Of a stretch of DNA of 64,000 bases, positions 8,649-17,583 are shown in pieces (position 1 is the stretch's first letter; each line of letters opens with the position of its first letter). The position numbers were made by a program, and so were the translations under genes. Where the stretch lies: positions 3,505,371 through 3,569,370 of the forward strand of contig NZ_JACCFY010000001.1 of assembly GCF_013410745.1 (NCBI RefSeq), given 5' to 3'. The notes below the pieces were generated by a model that did not search any database, was not told the origin of the DNA, and was given only the letters and a program-made list of their open reading frames with translations. The DNA is from Nesterenkonia xinjiangensis (GTDB lineage: Bacteria; Actinomycetota; Actinomycetes; Actinomycetales; Micrococcaceae).

Positions 8649-10049
8649 TCACCCGCCCAACTGGGAGCCCAGCGACCTGCCCCAGTGGCCACCTGACTCA
8701 CGGGCGAGGCCCCGGCGCTGCAGCCTGGTGAGCCCGGCCAGCACCTGAGACATGGGCAGCCCGGCGACCTCGGAGACCTTGCCCGGGGCACTGAGTCGTC
8801 GCAGCGGGAGGGCATCGAAGAGCAGCCGGTCAGCCTGGCTGAGTCCGTCCACCACCTCCGGTCTCGCCCCGCCGGCGGGCAGGGGGAGCTGCTCAGCCTG
8901 CACGCCGGCTCCGACTGAGGACCCGACCTCTCCTGTGCCCAGGGCTCCCGACAGTCCTGCCATGAGCTCGACGACATCGGCTGCGTCGGTCACCAGCTCC
9001 GCCGGGGTCTCGCGGAGCAGTCGATGGCACCCCGCAGAACTGGGCGAGTGCACGCTTCCCGGCACCGCTCCCACCGGACGTCCGAGGGCGAGAGCGTGAT
9101 GCGCGGTGTTCTGGGCTCCGCTGCGCCAGCGTGCCTCGACCACGACGGTCACCGCAGTCAGGGCAGCGATCAGCCTGTTGCGCTGCAGGAAGCGATGCCT
9201 GGTGGGGCTTCCTCCCGGCGGCATCTCGCTGAGCAGCAGCCCGGAATCCCCCAGACTCCGCAGCAGGGGCTCATTGCCGGCCGGGTAGAACCGGTCGAGC
9301 CCGCCGGCGAGCACGGCCACCGTGGGTGCAGGCCGAGGCTGCCTCCCCGCACTCGCCGCAGCACCACCCGCACCCGCCGCAGCCCCACCCGCAGCGGCCC
9401 CGGTCCTGATCCCCGTCAACGCCTCGTGACGCCGCAGGGCGGCCCGGTGCGCGGCGGCGTCGACCCCGTAGGCTCCGCCGGAGACCACGCAGACACCATG
9501 GCCCACCAGGTCCTCGACGAGCTCCGCGGTGACGCGCAGGCCATAGTCGGTCACCTCCCGCGACCCCACCACAGCCGCCCGTCTCGCCACATGGGGCAGA
9601 CGGGCCAGGGCCTCCGCCGTATCGCCGCCGGTGGAGCGGTGCCACAGAGCCACTGGTGCCGCCCCTCCCAGGTCATCGAGCTCGCGCGGCCATCGGGGGT
9701 CCTCCGGGACCACGAGGCCGCCGCCCGCGCGCCGGATGGTGCCCAGGTCCCGGGCTCCGTCGGCCTGGCCACGGCGGGTGCGCCAGCGCGCGAGGCCCTC
9801 GGCGAGATCCCGCTGTCGCCGCCCCAGGCCCGCGGCCTCCCCCTGCACGGCGAGTTCCGTCCTCAGCCGCGCCCCGGGCCTGGAGTCGGACTGGATCAGC
9901 CGGTGGGCGTCCTCCGCCCCCAGATGACCGATGAGCAGGCCGGCCAGGGCGTCGCCAGGTTCCACCAGGCGACTGAGCTCAGCACGTCGGCGCAGCAGCT
10001 GCTCCACGTCGCCTGTTCCCGCAGCGCAGGTGTCCTCGGGGAAGGTCAT
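8649..10049 (-). CDS. dprA: DNA-processing protein DprA
   Basis: 466 aa, long for the family. DprA loads RecA onto incoming single-stranded DNA during transformation. The Rossmann-type core includes AAVVGSREVTDYG, VSGGAYGVDAAAHRAAL, VAVLAGGLDRFYPAGN and a C-terminal winged-helix segment. A low-complexity Ala/Gly insertion of about 45 residues interrupts the core just before VAVLAGG. Its ATG overlaps the comM stop (ATGA), so the two are translationally coupled. Whether this organism is transformable cannot be told. Confidence 0.9.
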   Translation of the reverse strand: MTFPEDTCAAGTGDVEQLLRRRAELSRLVEPGDALAGLLIGHLGAEDAHRLIQSDSRPGARLRTELAVQGEAAGLGRRQRDLAEGLARWRTRRGQADGARDLGTIRRAGGGLVVPEDPRWPRELDDLGGAAPVALWHRSTGGDTAEALARLPHVARRAAVVGSREVTDYGLRVTAELVEDLVGHGVCVVSGGAYGVDAAAHRAALRRHEALTGIRTGAAAGGAAAGAGGAAASAGRQPRPAPTVAVLAGGLDRFYPAGNEPLLRSLGDSGLLLSEMPPGGSPTRHRFLQRNRLIAALTAVTVVVEARWRSGAQNTAHHALALGRPVGAVPGSVHSPSSAGCHRLLRETPAELVTDAADVVELMAGLSGALGTGEVGSSVGAGVQAEQLPLPAGGARPEVVDGLSQADRLLFDALPLRRLSAPGKVSEVAGLPMSQVLAGLTRLQRRGLARESGGHWGRSLGSQLGG

Positions 10050-11647
10050 GCGGCTCTCCTCTCCTCAGCTGTCTGACGCAGCTGCATGGCGGCGTCGACC
10101 TCGTCCGCGCCGGGCAGGGAGAGCCCGACCAGATCTGCCAGCGTCCAGGCCAGGCGGAGCACCCGGACGTATCCGCGCAGCGAGAGCACGGCACGGTCCA
10201 AGCAGGCGTCCAGTGCACGGGTGCTGTGCGGATCGAGACGCAGCTGCCCGGTCAGCAGGCGCAGGGGCAGGTCCCCGTTGGTGCTCATGCCCCAGGGGGC
10301 CAGCCGCTCCCGCTGGGAGGCTCTGGCCTGGACCACTCGGCTCAGGACCTCGGCGGAGCTCTCCCCGCTCTGCGCCAGGGCCATCGAGGCGGACCTCGGC
10401 CTCTCCACCTGCACCTGAAGGTCTATGCGGTCCAGCAGCGGCCCGGACAGCCGTGTCAGGTACGAGCGACGTTGCAGGACCGTGCAGCTGCAGTCCCGAC
10501 CATTGCCGACCGCCATGCCGCACGGACACGGGTTGGCGGCCATGACCAGCTGGAAACGAGCAGGGTAGGTGACCGTCCCCGCAGCACGGTGCAATGTCAC
10601 GGCTCCTGTCTCCAGGGGCTGCCGCAGCGCATCGAGAGTGGGCCGCTGGAACTCGGGCGCCTCGTCCAGGAAGAGCACACCACGGTGGGCCCTGGTCACC
10701 GCGCCCGGTCGGGCCAGCCTGGCACCGCCACCGACGATCGCGGCGGTGCTGGCACTGTGGTGCGGCGATTCGAAGGGCGCCCGGCGGGTCAGTCGCATGA
10801 CCGGGCCGGCCTGCCCGGTCACCGACCCGATCGCCGTGACCTCCATGGCGTCGTCGTCGCACAGCGGCGGCAGGATGCCCGGCAGTCGTTCGGCGAGCAT
10901 CGTCTTGCCGGCTCCCGGAGCTCCCATGAGGAGGAGGTGATGACCCCCTGCGGCCGCCGCCTCCAGTGCGAATCGTGCCTGATGCTGTCCGCGCACGTCT
11001 GCGAGATCGGCCACGCCTGGGCCAGGGTCCTCGGTGTCGAGCCCAGCGGCGGCACCGCCGATGTGCCGGTCCATCCCAGCGTCAGGGTCCAAGGGCAGCC
11101 GGCTCCGGTCGACGGCGTCGACGCCCCCGTCACGTCCTGCCGGGGCGGCGAAGCCCTTCGCCACCTCGTAGGCGTGCGAGGCGGCGAGCACCTCCACGCC
11201 GGGCACCAGAGCCGCCTCCGCAGCGTTCTGCCGGGAGACCACGAACCGCACCGCTCCTGCCCGGGCCGCCGCGGCGACAGCCGGCAGTACGCCCCGCACG
11301 GGTCGCAGCCGACCGTCCAGGCCCAGCTCGGCGAGGAAAACGACGTCCTCCGTGCCGACGACCAGCCCCTGGGCCGCCCATGCGCTGATCAGGATCGCCA
11401 GATCCAGCGCAGAGCCGGACTTGGGCAGGGAAGCCGGCAGCAGATTCACCGTGAGTCGCCGGGCCGGGAGGTCGAGACCCGTGTTCTTCGCCGCAGATCG
11501 GATGCGGTCCTGACTCTCCCGCAGCGAGGCGTCCGGGAGCCCCAACAGGATGAAGGCGGGCAGGGACTGGCCGATGTCGGCCTCCACCTCGATGAGATGC
11601 CCCTCCACCCCGACCAGCGCCACCGACCGCGCGCGTCCCATGCTCAT
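10046..11647 (-). CDS. comM: YifB/ComM-family Mg chelatase-like AAA ATPase
   Basis: 533 aa. ComM is a hexameric helicase that helps branch migration in natural transformation. It has an N-terminal ChlI-like domain (GRARSVALVGVEGHLIEVE), Walker A GAPGAGKT near residue 243, a Walker B-like VLFLDEAPEF, and a C-terminal Mg-chelatase domain. The ATG at 11647 overlaps the yraN stop (ATGA), and a second in-frame ATG lies at 11641. An open reading extension further upstream is frame noise inside yraN. The cysteines near NPCPCG look like the usual metal-binding cluster. Confidence 0.9.
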   Translation of the reverse strand: MSMGRARSVALVGVEGHLIEVEADIGQSLPAFILLGLPDASLRESQDRIRSAAKNTGLDLPARRLTVNLLPASLPKSGSALDLAILISAWAAQGLVVGTEDVVFLAELGLDGRLRPVRGVLPAVAAAARAGAVRFVVSRQNAAEAALVPGVEVLAASHAYEVAKGFAAPAGRDGGVDAVDRSRLPLDPDAGMDRHIGGAAAGLDTEDPGPGVADLADVRGQHQARFALEAAAAGGHHLLLMGAPGAGKTMLAERLPGILPPLCDDDAMEVTAIGSVTGQAGPVMRLTRRAPFESPHHSASTAAIVGGGARLARPGAVTRAHRGVLFLDEAPEFQRPTLDALRQPLETGAVTLHRAAGTVTYPARFQLVMAANPCPCGMAVGNGRDCSCTVLQRRSYLTRLSGPLLDRIDLQVQVERPRSASMALAQSGESSAEVLSRVVQARASQRERLAPWGMSTNGDLPLRLLTGQLRLDPHSTRALDACLDRAVLSLRGYVRVLRLAWTLADLVGLSLPGADEVDAAMQLRQTAEERRAA

Positions 11648-12090
11648 GACCGGACATCCTCCAGGTGCTCGATCTGAGGCACGCCGAGCCCCGCCTCGGC
11701 CAGCGTCGACGCACCGCGACGCCCGGGTGGGAACAGCACCGCGACGACGTCGATGCGCAGCGGAACCCTGACTCCCGGGTGCTGGGCCGCGTATTCCCGC
11801 AGCAGACGGTGCAGCCTGGCCAGCTTCACCCCGGTGACGGCCTCGAAGGGATGCCCGTATCCCCGTCCCCGACGGGTCTTGACCTCGACGCCGACCAGCA
11901 CGTCGTCGTCGAGGGTGATCAGGTCCAGTTCGCCGTGCCGGCTGCGCCATCGTCGTTCCAGGACGATATGCCCCCGTGCGACGAGGTGGGTCTCCGCGTG
12001 CTGCTCCCCCAGGATTCCGAGCTCATCCTTGGTGGGAGCCGTCCGGAGCGGACCTGCCTCCGGGACGGTCGGCGGGGGTGTGAAGTCCAT
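11644..12090 (-). CDS. yraN: YraN family protein (UPF0102), predicted endonuclease-like
   Basis: 148 aa. It is a UPF0102 protein with the restriction-endonuclease-like core: LGILGEQHAETHLVARGH, then RHGELDLITLDDDVLVGVEVK. The spaced acidic residues and the lysine of the VEVKTR segment fit a PD-(D/E)XK nuclease fold. GGGAG precedes the ATG by about 10 bases. It overlaps comM by ATGA. The precise cellular role is not established in the family. Confidence 0.88.
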   Translation of the reverse strand: MDFTPPPTVPEAGPLRTAPTKDELGILGEQHAETHLVARGHIVLERRWRSRHGELDLITLDDDVLVGVEVKTRRGRGYGHPFEAVTGVKLARLHRLLREYAAQHPGVRVPLRIDVVAVLFPPGRRGASTLAEAGLGVPQIEHLEDVRS

Positions 12091-12242
12091 GCGGTGGTGC
12101 TCCCTTCTTCGGTGAGCACCACTGTGCCGCTGAGCGGCCCGTCGGGACGACGCCGCAGCAGCGTCTGTGGAGTGTCGGGCGTGTCGTCAGCCGAACGCAG
12201 CAGGCTGTGGAGGAACACCGGCGGCCCCGCCTCAGCGGAACC

Positions 12243-12265
12243 GAGCGTGGGGCCCTCCCACGCTC
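12243..12265 (-). terminator. hairpin at the rnhB stop codon
   Basis: A 9-bp perfect stem GAGCGTGGG/CCCACGCTC with a 5-base loop spans 12243-12265 and touches the rnhB stop. There is no T-run. It probably terminates or attenuates lepB-lepB-rnhB transcription before yraN. The remaining gap to yraN shows no other gene. Confidence 0.5.
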
Positions 12266-12938
12266 ACACCGGAGCAGGCAGCAGGTTCCAGGACCGTCGA
12301 TGATGCGGGGTGATCCCCGACTCGACGAGAGCGGCGCGATGAGCCGCCGAGCCATAGCCCCGGTTGGAGTCCCACCCATAGCCGGGGTGCTGGAGCGCCA
12401 GCTCCTCCATCAGGGCGTCACGACGGACCTTGGCGATCACACTCGCCGACGCCACCGAGAGCGCCTTCACGTCCGCCTTCACCATGGAGGTGACCCGCGG
12501 CGACCGCCCACCGGTGAGCCAGTCATGGGAGCCGTCGAGGATCACTGCGTCCACGGCCCGTCCCAGTCGGTCCTCGACCTCGTCGAGCCCGGCCAGACCA
12601 GCTTCGCGGAGGGCCGCGGTGATGCCGACCTCATCGATTCTGGCTGCCGCCCGATGCTGCACGCTGGATGCGGCGGCCCGCGCCGTGACGATCGGTGCCC
12701 AGCGCCCGCGGGCCTTGGCCGTGAGCAGCTTGGAGTCCCGGACGCCGTGGAGCCCCTCGGCCACCCCGGTGGCCCGGCAGAGTCGCAGCTCCGGCTCGTG
12801 CAGGTCATAGACGGTGACCCCGACGCTGACGGGCCCCGCCAGCGCGCCGCGGCCCACCTCGTCGACCCCGGCCACGTAGCGGGCCCCAGTGGCGGCGGCC
12901 AGCTTCAGCTCGGGGAGCAGGGTCGCGTCCTCCGGCAT
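12264..12938 (-). CDS. rnhB: ribonuclease HII
   Basis: 224 aa. It removes ribonucleotides from RNA-DNA hybrids and single misincorporated ribonucleotides. The DEDD residues are visible in VAGVDEVGRGALAGP, ILDGSHDW and MVKADVKALSVASASVIAKV. The ATG at 12938 overlaps the lepB stop (TGATG). A longer in-frame extension exists but would run into lepB and lacks support. Confidence 0.92.
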   Translation of the reverse strand: MPEDATLLPELKLAAATGARYVAGVDEVGRGALAGPVSVGVTVYDLHEPELRLCRATGVAEGLHGVRDSKLLTAKARGRWAPIVTARAAASSVQHRAAARIDEVGITAALREAGLAGLDEVEDRLGRAVDAVILDGSHDWLTGGRSPRVTSMVKADVKALSVASASVIAKVRRDALMEELALQHPGYGWDSNRGYGSAAHRAALVESGITPHHRRSWNLLPAPV

Positions 12939-13696
12939 CAGGGTGCCTCGGGCACGTCGAGGAACGGCTCCCTGTCCGAGCCGCCGCCGGACCACCGATC
13001 CAGGGGCCAGATGATCGCAGTGGACCGCCCGATGACGTCCTCCATCGGCACCGCGCCCATGTCTCCGTCCTGGACATGGGCTCGGGAGTCTGCTGAGGCG
13101 GAGCGATGATCACCGAGCAGCCAGACGTGGTCGTCGGGCACGGTCACGGCGAACTCGGCCTGGCTGGGCACGTCTCCCGGGAACAGGTACGGCTCATCGA
13201 CGGGTTCGCCGTTGACGCTGAGCCGGCCGGAGTCGTCGCAGCACTCGACCTCGTCGCCGTCCAAGCCGATGACGCGCTTGACCACGTAGTGGGCGGAGGT
13301 GTCGGGCATCAGGCCCAGGAAGACCAGCGCATCCTGAGCCGCAGTGGTCTCCGTCTGTTCGGCCGAGCCCCACCAGCCGCGGGTGTCCTCGAAGACGACG
13401 ACGTCACCGCGCTCGACGTCCATGACCTCGGGCGCCAGCAGGTTCACCACGATGCGATCGTCGACCTCCAAGGTGGCCTCCATCGATTCCGAGGGGATGT
13501 AGAAGGCGCGCATCAGGAAGGTCTTGACCACGAAGGAGATGACGAGCGCCAGCACGATGATGGTGCCGACCTCGACCAGGAACGCCGCCGCAGGACTCCT
13601 GTCCTTGAGGCGACGACGGGTCCCGTCGGGGCGCTCGTGCGAGGACGTGTCCTCCGGTTCGTGCGGCACCGCGGACGTCTCGTCCTCACTGGTCAT
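12938..13696 (-). CDS. lepB: signal peptidase I (second of tandem pair)
   Basis: 252 aa. It cleaves signal peptides of exported proteins at the outer face of the membrane. A hydrophilic N-terminus of about 40 residues is followed by one transmembrane helix (VGTIIVLALVISFVVKTFL). The catalytic serine is in YIPSESMEATL and the general-base lysine in YVVKRVIGLDGDEV. The ATG at 13696 lies 11 bases inside the upstream lepB gene. It is a paralogue of its neighbour. Confidence 0.9.
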   Translation of the reverse strand: MTSEDETSAVPHEPEDTSSHERPDGTRRRLKDRSPAAAFLVEVGTIIVLALVISFVVKTFLMRAFYIPSESMEATLEVDDRIVVNLLAPEVMDVERGDVVVFEDTRGWWGSAEQTETTAAQDALVFLGLMPDTSAHYVVKRVIGLDGDEVECCDDSGRLSVNGEPVDEPYLFPGDVPSQAEFAVTVPDDHVWLLGDHRSASADSRAHVQDGDMGAVPMEDVIGRSTAIIWPLDRWSGGGSDREPFLDVPEAP

Positions 13697-14507
13697 CCGG
13701 GATCTCCTGGCTCTCGTGGTCGTCGGCAGAGGCCTGCCCGCCGGTGCGGACCGCCTCCGATGCGGGAAGCTCAGCAAGATGGCGTCGTGAGCTCCAGGGC
13801 AGGAAGACGTCGGTGGCCCGGCCGATCAGCCGATCTTCGCTGATCATACCGCCACCGGGGGCTCCGAGCAGGGCACGGGAGTCCACCGACTCCGTCCGGT
13901 TGTCCCCCATCACCCAGAACCGTCCCTCAGGCACCTGGACCTCGAAGCTCTGTTCCGAGGCCGGGGTGGACCGGGTGGCCGGCTGAAGCAGGTAGGGCTC
14001 CTCCAGGGGTTCGTCCCCGACGGTGACTCGACCCTGGGCATCGCAGCAGGCCACAGTGTCGCCGCCGACTCCGATGACCCGCTTCACGTAGGTCTGCGGC
14101 GGAGCCCCCTGCCCGAACCAGTGACCGATGTGCTGGACGAACCGCACCATGGCACCCTGGTCGCGCTGATAGGGGGCGAAGGACCCCGTGCCGTCGAAGA
14201 CGACGACGTCACCACGCCGGACTCCGTCCTCATCGGGGTAGGACCGGTCCACCAGGATCCGTTCGCCGTCGTCGAGAGTGGGCTGCATGGAGACCTGGTC
14301 GACCGTGTAGACGTCGATCACGAGAGTGCGCACCGCGGTTGCGGCCAGCACGGCGACGAGCACGGTGAGCACCCCGAGATGCCACAGCCGCAGACGTGCG
14401 CGCCGGCGCCCCCGGCGGCCCGCCCCCGCCGCCGGGGGGTGAACATGCGACGAGCCCCGAGTCGTTCCGGCGTCGCCGGATGACTCGGGGCTCGTGGAGG
14501 CAGACAT
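13686..14507 (-). CDS. lepB: signal peptidase I (first of tandem pair)
   Basis: 273 aa. It is a second type I signal peptidase: one transmembrane helix (LGVLTVLVAVLAATAVRTLV), serine in VDQVSMQPTLDDGERI, lysine in TYVKRVIGVGGDTV and the conserved MGDNRTESVDSR box. The start at 14507 is uncertain. No Shine-Dalgarno sequence precedes it, and a stable hairpin occupies codons 5-19. No convincing alternative start exists downstream. Tandem signal peptidases occur in many Gram-positive bacteria and may differ in substrate preference. Confidence 0.87.
   Translation of the reverse strand: MSASTSPESSGDAGTTRGSSHVHPPAAGAGRRGRRRARLRLWHLGVLTVLVAVLAATAVRTLVIDVYTVDQVSMQPTLDDGERILVDRSYPDEDGVRRGDVVVFDGTGSFAPYQRDQGAMVRFVQHIGHWFGQGAPPQTYVKRVIGVGGDTVACCDAQGRVTVGDEPLEEPYLLQPATRSTPASEQSFEVQVPEGRFWVMGDNRTESVDSRALLGAPGGGMISEDRLIGRATDVFLPWSSRRHLAELPASEAVRTGGQASADDHESQEIPDDQ
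14452..14493 (-). promoter_or_regulatory. stable hairpin inside the first codons of lepB
   Basis: A 12-bp perfect stem (14452-14463 with 14482-14493) encloses a second 6-bp stem. It lies 70-111 bases beyond the rplS stop on the transcript and within the first 56 bases of lepB. It may be the rplS terminator, an attenuator of lepB, or evidence that the lepB start is misplaced. Confidence 0.5.
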
Positions 14508-14562
14508 GATGAGGAGCCTGATCTCAGGGACGCGCCCGTCGCTCAGGCCGACCCCGGACCGC

Positions 14563-14955
14563 TCAGGCCTCGGGGGCCTCGGCGCCCTCGGACTTCTGGC
14601 GGGCGATGGCCGACTCGCGCTTCTCACGGATGCGGGCGGCCTTGCCGTGGCGGTCGCGCATGTAGTAGAGCTTCGCGCGGCGGACATCACCGCGGGCGAC
14701 GACCTCGATCTTCTCGGTCACCGGGGAGTGCACCGGGAAGGTGCGCTCCACGCCGACGCCGAAGGAGACCTTGCGGACGGTGAAGGTCTCACCGACGCCG
14801 TGTCCCTGACGGCCGAGCACATAGCCCTTGAAGACCTGGACACGGGTGGTCTTGCCTTCGACGATGCTCACGTGCACGTTGACGGTGTCGCCGGGGCCGA
14901 ACGCGGGAATGTCCTGACGCAGGCTGGCCGCGTCGACGAAGTCGAGAGTGTGCAT
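14563..14955 (-). CDS. rplS: 50S ribosomal protein L19
   Basis: 130 aa. L19 sits at the 30S-50S interface. The family signature is clear: [30 protein letters not shown] and [19 protein letters not shown]. The C-terminal tail is acidic and variable. TGAGGAGAAAG precedes the ATG. It has its own extended -10 promoter about 200 bases upstream and a structured leader, separating it from trmD. Confidence 0.96.
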   Translation of the reverse strand: MHTLDFVDAASLRQDIPAFGPGDTVNVHVSIVEGKTTRVQVFKGYVLGRQGHGVGETFTVRKVSFGVGVERTFPVHSPVTEKIEVVARGDVRRAKLYYMRDRHGKAARIREKRESAIARQKSEGAEAPEA

Positions 14956-15160
14956 GGTGCTTTCTCCTCAGACGACTGCCACAGGTCACTCGTCTTGGTC
15001 ACAGACCTCTCGCCCGGAGTGCGGGCGCGCCGTTGCGGCGGGGTCATCAGGCTGGTTCTCCGGCGCCGACAGGATCAGCGGCACCGGCGGCCCGGCTGTT
15101 GATGGTCATCCCCCGTGGCAGATGCGGCCATCCAGCAGGCACAGGGACTTATTATGCCAG
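14956..15160 (-). promoter_or_regulatory. rplS promoter and structured leader
   Basis: On the minus strand an extended -10, TGGCATAAT, lies with its hexamer at 15156-15151 and would start transcription near 15144, leaving a leader of almost 190 bases. The leader contains a 9-bp stem, CCGGTGCCG with CGGCGCCGG. It also has AGACGA...TCGTCT, whose right arm directly abuts the GAGGAG ribosome binding site. Autoregulation by L19 is possible but only inferred. The remaining bases up to trmD (15161-15244) show nothing clear. Confidence 0.45.
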
Positions 15161-15244
15161 ATCGGCGCCGGGAGTGGCGACCAGGGGCACGCCGAACGAG
15201 GCGCCGAGGCGGGTGAGCCCCTGCGAATCGCCGCACGAGCCGAC

Positions 15245-16033
15245 TCAGTCTCCCTCCGCCTCGCGCCTCGCCGCCTGCTCCTGGGCGACGATGTGCTTGG
15301 CATAGAGGTCGGGGCGGATGCGGCGCGTGCGCAGCAGCTGCTCCTCGCGGCGATGCTCCTCGATCCGGGCATGGTTGCCGGAGAGCAGGATCTCGGGCAC
15401 CTCGAGGCCTCTCCAGACCGCAGGCTTGGTGTAGACGGGATACTCCAACAGACCGTCGGCGTGGGACTCCTCCTCCAGCGACTCCGGGTTGCCGAGCACT
15501 CCGGGCAGCAGGCGGGTGATGGCCTCGACCATGACGATGATGGCGACCTCTCCCCCGTTGAGGACGTAGTCGCCGATGCTCATCGGGCGGACCTCGAAGT
15601 GATGTCCGGCCCAGGCTGTGACACGCTGATCGATGCCTTCGTACCGGCCCGCCGCGAAGACGAGGTGCTCGCGCTCCGACAGCTCCTCGGCGGTGCGCTG
15701 GGTGAAGAGCTCCCCCGCGGGGGTCGGGACGATGAGCACCGGAGGCTCGCCGGCCGGGTGCCGCTGACCTGGCTCGTCTTCTCGGGGGGACGGGTTCCGC
15801 CCGGCATCAGCGAGGACGTGCTCCAGTGCCAGCGCCCACGGCTCGGGGGTCATGACCATTCCGGCTCCTCCGCCGGTGGGCGTGTCGTCGACGGTGCGGT
15901 GCCGATCCACGGTGAAGTCGCGCAGCTGGTGACGGCGCAGGTCGAGCAGGCCTTCGCGCTGGGCCTTGCCGATGAGCGAGAGGTCCAGGGCGTCGAAGAA
16001 CTCGGGGAAGATCGAGACGGCGTCGATGCGCAT
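15245..16033 (-). CDS. trmD: tRNA (guanine-N1-)-methyltransferase
   Basis: 262 aa. It methylates G37 of tRNAs that read CNN codons, preventing frameshifts. The SPOUT trefoil-knot residues are visible in [13 protein letters not shown] and [14 protein letters not shown]. The N-terminus [16 protein letters not shown] is the canonical start, which fixes the ATG at 16033. The insert near residues 85-95 ([11 protein letters not shown]) is variable in the family. It lies between rimM and rplS, the usual order. Confidence 0.95.
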   Translation of the reverse strand: MRIDAVSIFPEFFDALDLSLIGKAQREGLLDLRRHQLRDFTVDRHRTVDDTPTGGGAGMVMTPEPWALALEHVLADAGRNPSPREDEPGQRHPAGEPPVLIVPTPAGELFTQRTAEELSEREHLVFAAGRYEGIDQRVTAWAGHHFEVRPMSIGDYVLNGGEVAIIVMVEAITRLLPGVLGNPESLEEESHADGLLEYPVYTKPAVWRGLEVPEILLSGNHARIEEHRREEQLLRTRRIRPDLYAKHIVAQEQAARREAEGD

Positions 16034-16094
16034 CGTGAGGGATGCCTTCCTGTGCTTCCTCCGCGGCGCCTTCAGCGTCGAAGCGGAGGAGATG

Positions 16095-16679
16095 TCAGAA
16101 CAGCCCGACCGGCGGGTCCAGTCGGATCGTGCGAGCCTCGACGTCGATCCCGGGAACGAGCTCCTCGACGAAGGGCACGAGCACCTCCTCGCCGGACGGA
16201 GTCTCGACGGACAGCAGGTCCTGGGCCGCGCCGGTGATGATCTCACGAGCCGTACCGAGGTCCTGCTCCTGAGCTCCCACGCAGCGGAAGCCGGCGATCT
16301 GGTGGCTGTACCAGCCGTCCTCGTCCTCCGGCTCGGCGGGGACCTCGACGTGGAGGAAGGAACCGCGCAGCGCCTCCGCGGCGTCGCGGTCGCCGATGCC
16401 GGCGAAGGTCAGCAGGCAGATGCTCTTGTTCCACCGCTGGCCGGAGACGGTCAGCGAGGCGGTCGTGCGGTCGGGGGTGGCGCGACCAGGGGTGCGGATG
16501 AGCACGGCGCCCGGTGCGAGACGCACCGTGGGCTCATCGGTGAACAGCTGCACGGTGACCTCGCCGCGCACGCCGTGCGGCTTGCCGACACGAGCGACCC
16601 GCAGGCGCTCCGCCGTCTCCGGCAGTGCCTGCGGGTCGCTCGTGTCGGGGTGCTCCCGGCGCTGATGAGCAGAGCTCAT
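16095..16679 (-). CDS. rimM: ribosome maturation factor RimM
   Basis: 194 aa. It assists maturation of the 30S head and binds S19. The N-terminal RimM domain shows [20 protein letters not shown]. The C-terminal PRC-barrel shows [30 protein letters not shown] and the final DPPVGLF. It sits between khpA and trmD in the conserved order. Confidence 0.94.
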   Translation of the reverse strand: MSSAHQRREHPDTSDPQALPETAERLRVARVGKPHGVRGEVTVQLFTDEPTVRLAPGAVLIRTPGRATPDRTTASLTVSGQRWNKSICLLTFAGIGDRDAAEALRGSFLHVEVPAEPEDEDGWYSHQIAGFRCVGAQEQDLGTAREIITGAAQDLLSVETPSGEEVLVPFVEELVPGIDVEARTIRLDPPVGLF

Positions 16680-16704
16680 GGGTGTCCGATGACCGTGACG
16701 CCGC

Positions 16705-16959
16705 TCAGCGACGACGGTCGGTGTCGACGACGTCGACCCGGACGTGGTCCCCGTCGGGGAGCGCCGCGATCACGGTGCGCAGTGCCTTGGCGGTGCGTCC
16801 GGCCCGGCCGATGACTCGGCCGAGGTCGTCCGGGTGGACCCGGACCTGGAGCACATCGTGGCGGCGGCCGCTGCGGCGGCGCACGTCGACGTCGTCAGGC
16901 GAGTCGACGATGCCGCGCACGAGATGTTCGAGGGCGTCGGACAGCACTGCATCAGTCAC
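16705..16959 (-). CDS. khpA: KH-domain RNA-binding protein KhpA
   Basis: 84 aa. It has a single KH domain with the GxxG-like loop in VIGRAGRTAKALRTVI. The family binds RNA and acts in cell-size control in other Gram-positive bacteria. The GTG start at 16959 is 6 bases after the rpsP stop, so the two are co-translated. The position between rpsP and rimM is diagnostic. Confidence 0.9.
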   Translation of the reverse strand: MTDAVLSDALEHLVRGIVDSPDDVDVRRRSGRRHDVLQVRVHPDDLGRVIGRAGRTAKALRTVIAALPDGDHVRVDVVDTDRRR

Positions 16960-16965
16960 TGTGGA

Positions 16966-17379
16966 TCACTCAGCCTTGTCCTCGGAGACCTGCTCCGCAG
17001 CCTCCTCGGCGGGGGCCTCGGCCTTCGGGGCGCCGGCCTTCTCGGAGAGGACCGAACCCTTCTGCGGGATCACGAACTCTTCCTTGGCGGCCCGGGTCCG
17101 CAGGGTGCCTTCGGCACCTTCGAGACCCTTGAACTTCTGCCAGTCGCCGGTGATCTTCAGCAGTGCCAGGACCTGCTCGGTCGGCTGGGCGCCGACGGAG
17201 AGCCAGTGCTGGGCACGCTCGGAGTCGATCTCGATGAACGAGGGCTCCTCGGTCGGGTGGTACTTCCCGATCTGCTCGATGGCCGCACCGTCACGCTTGG
17301 TGCGGGAATCGGCGACGACGACACGGTAGTACGGTGCGCGGATCTTGCCCATCCGCTTCAGACGAATCTTGACTGCCAC
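16966..17379 (-). CDS. rpsP: 30S ribosomal protein S16
   Basis: 137 aa. The N-terminus [20 protein letters not shown] is the S16 signature, followed by [16 protein letters not shown]. The C-terminal extension of about 50 acidic, Ala/Glu-rich residues is typical of actinobacteria. It is the first gene of the rpsP-khpA-rimM-trmD run. The 204-base gap to ffh holds the ffh terminator and presumably its promoter. Confidence 0.96.
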   Translation of the reverse strand: MAVKIRLKRMGKIRAPYYRVVVADSRTKRDGAAIEQIGKYHPTEEPSFIEIDSERAQHWLSVGAQPTEQVLALLKITGDWQKFKGLEGAEGTLRTRAAKEEFVIPQKGSVLSEKAGAPKAEAPAEEAAEQVSEDKAE

Positions 17380-17546
17380 TTGAGTGGTCCACTCCTGTTT
17401 CTGGTGTCAGGGGCGCGGTCGAGCATCGCGCTGCGTGGGGATTGCTGCTCAGATCGATGCGACCGCTCAATGCCGATGAACCCGCCGCGGGAATAGAGGG
17501 TCGCCACGGCTGATCAAAGTACCTTCCTATTCTGTCAGAGAAACCG

Positions 17547-17575
17547 CCGTCGCGCGATTCGGCGCGCGCTGACGG
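17547..17575 (-). terminator. hairpin after ffh
   Basis: CCGTC/GACGG plus GCGCG/CGCGC stems lie 9 bases beyond the ffh stop on the minus strand, followed by GGTTTCTCT. It probably terminates ffh. Confidence 0.5.
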
Positions 17576-17583
17576 CCCTGAGC

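Noticed and set aside
10226..11677. A 483-codon plus-strand frame opposite comM.
   Set aside because: Antisense to the AAA ATPase with intact Walker motifs; composition is frame noise.
12091..12263. Possible DUF2469 or other small gene between rnhB and yraN, as seen in some actinobacteria.
   Set aside because: No frame here gives a DUF2469-like sequence; only a hairpin at the rnhB stop is visible.
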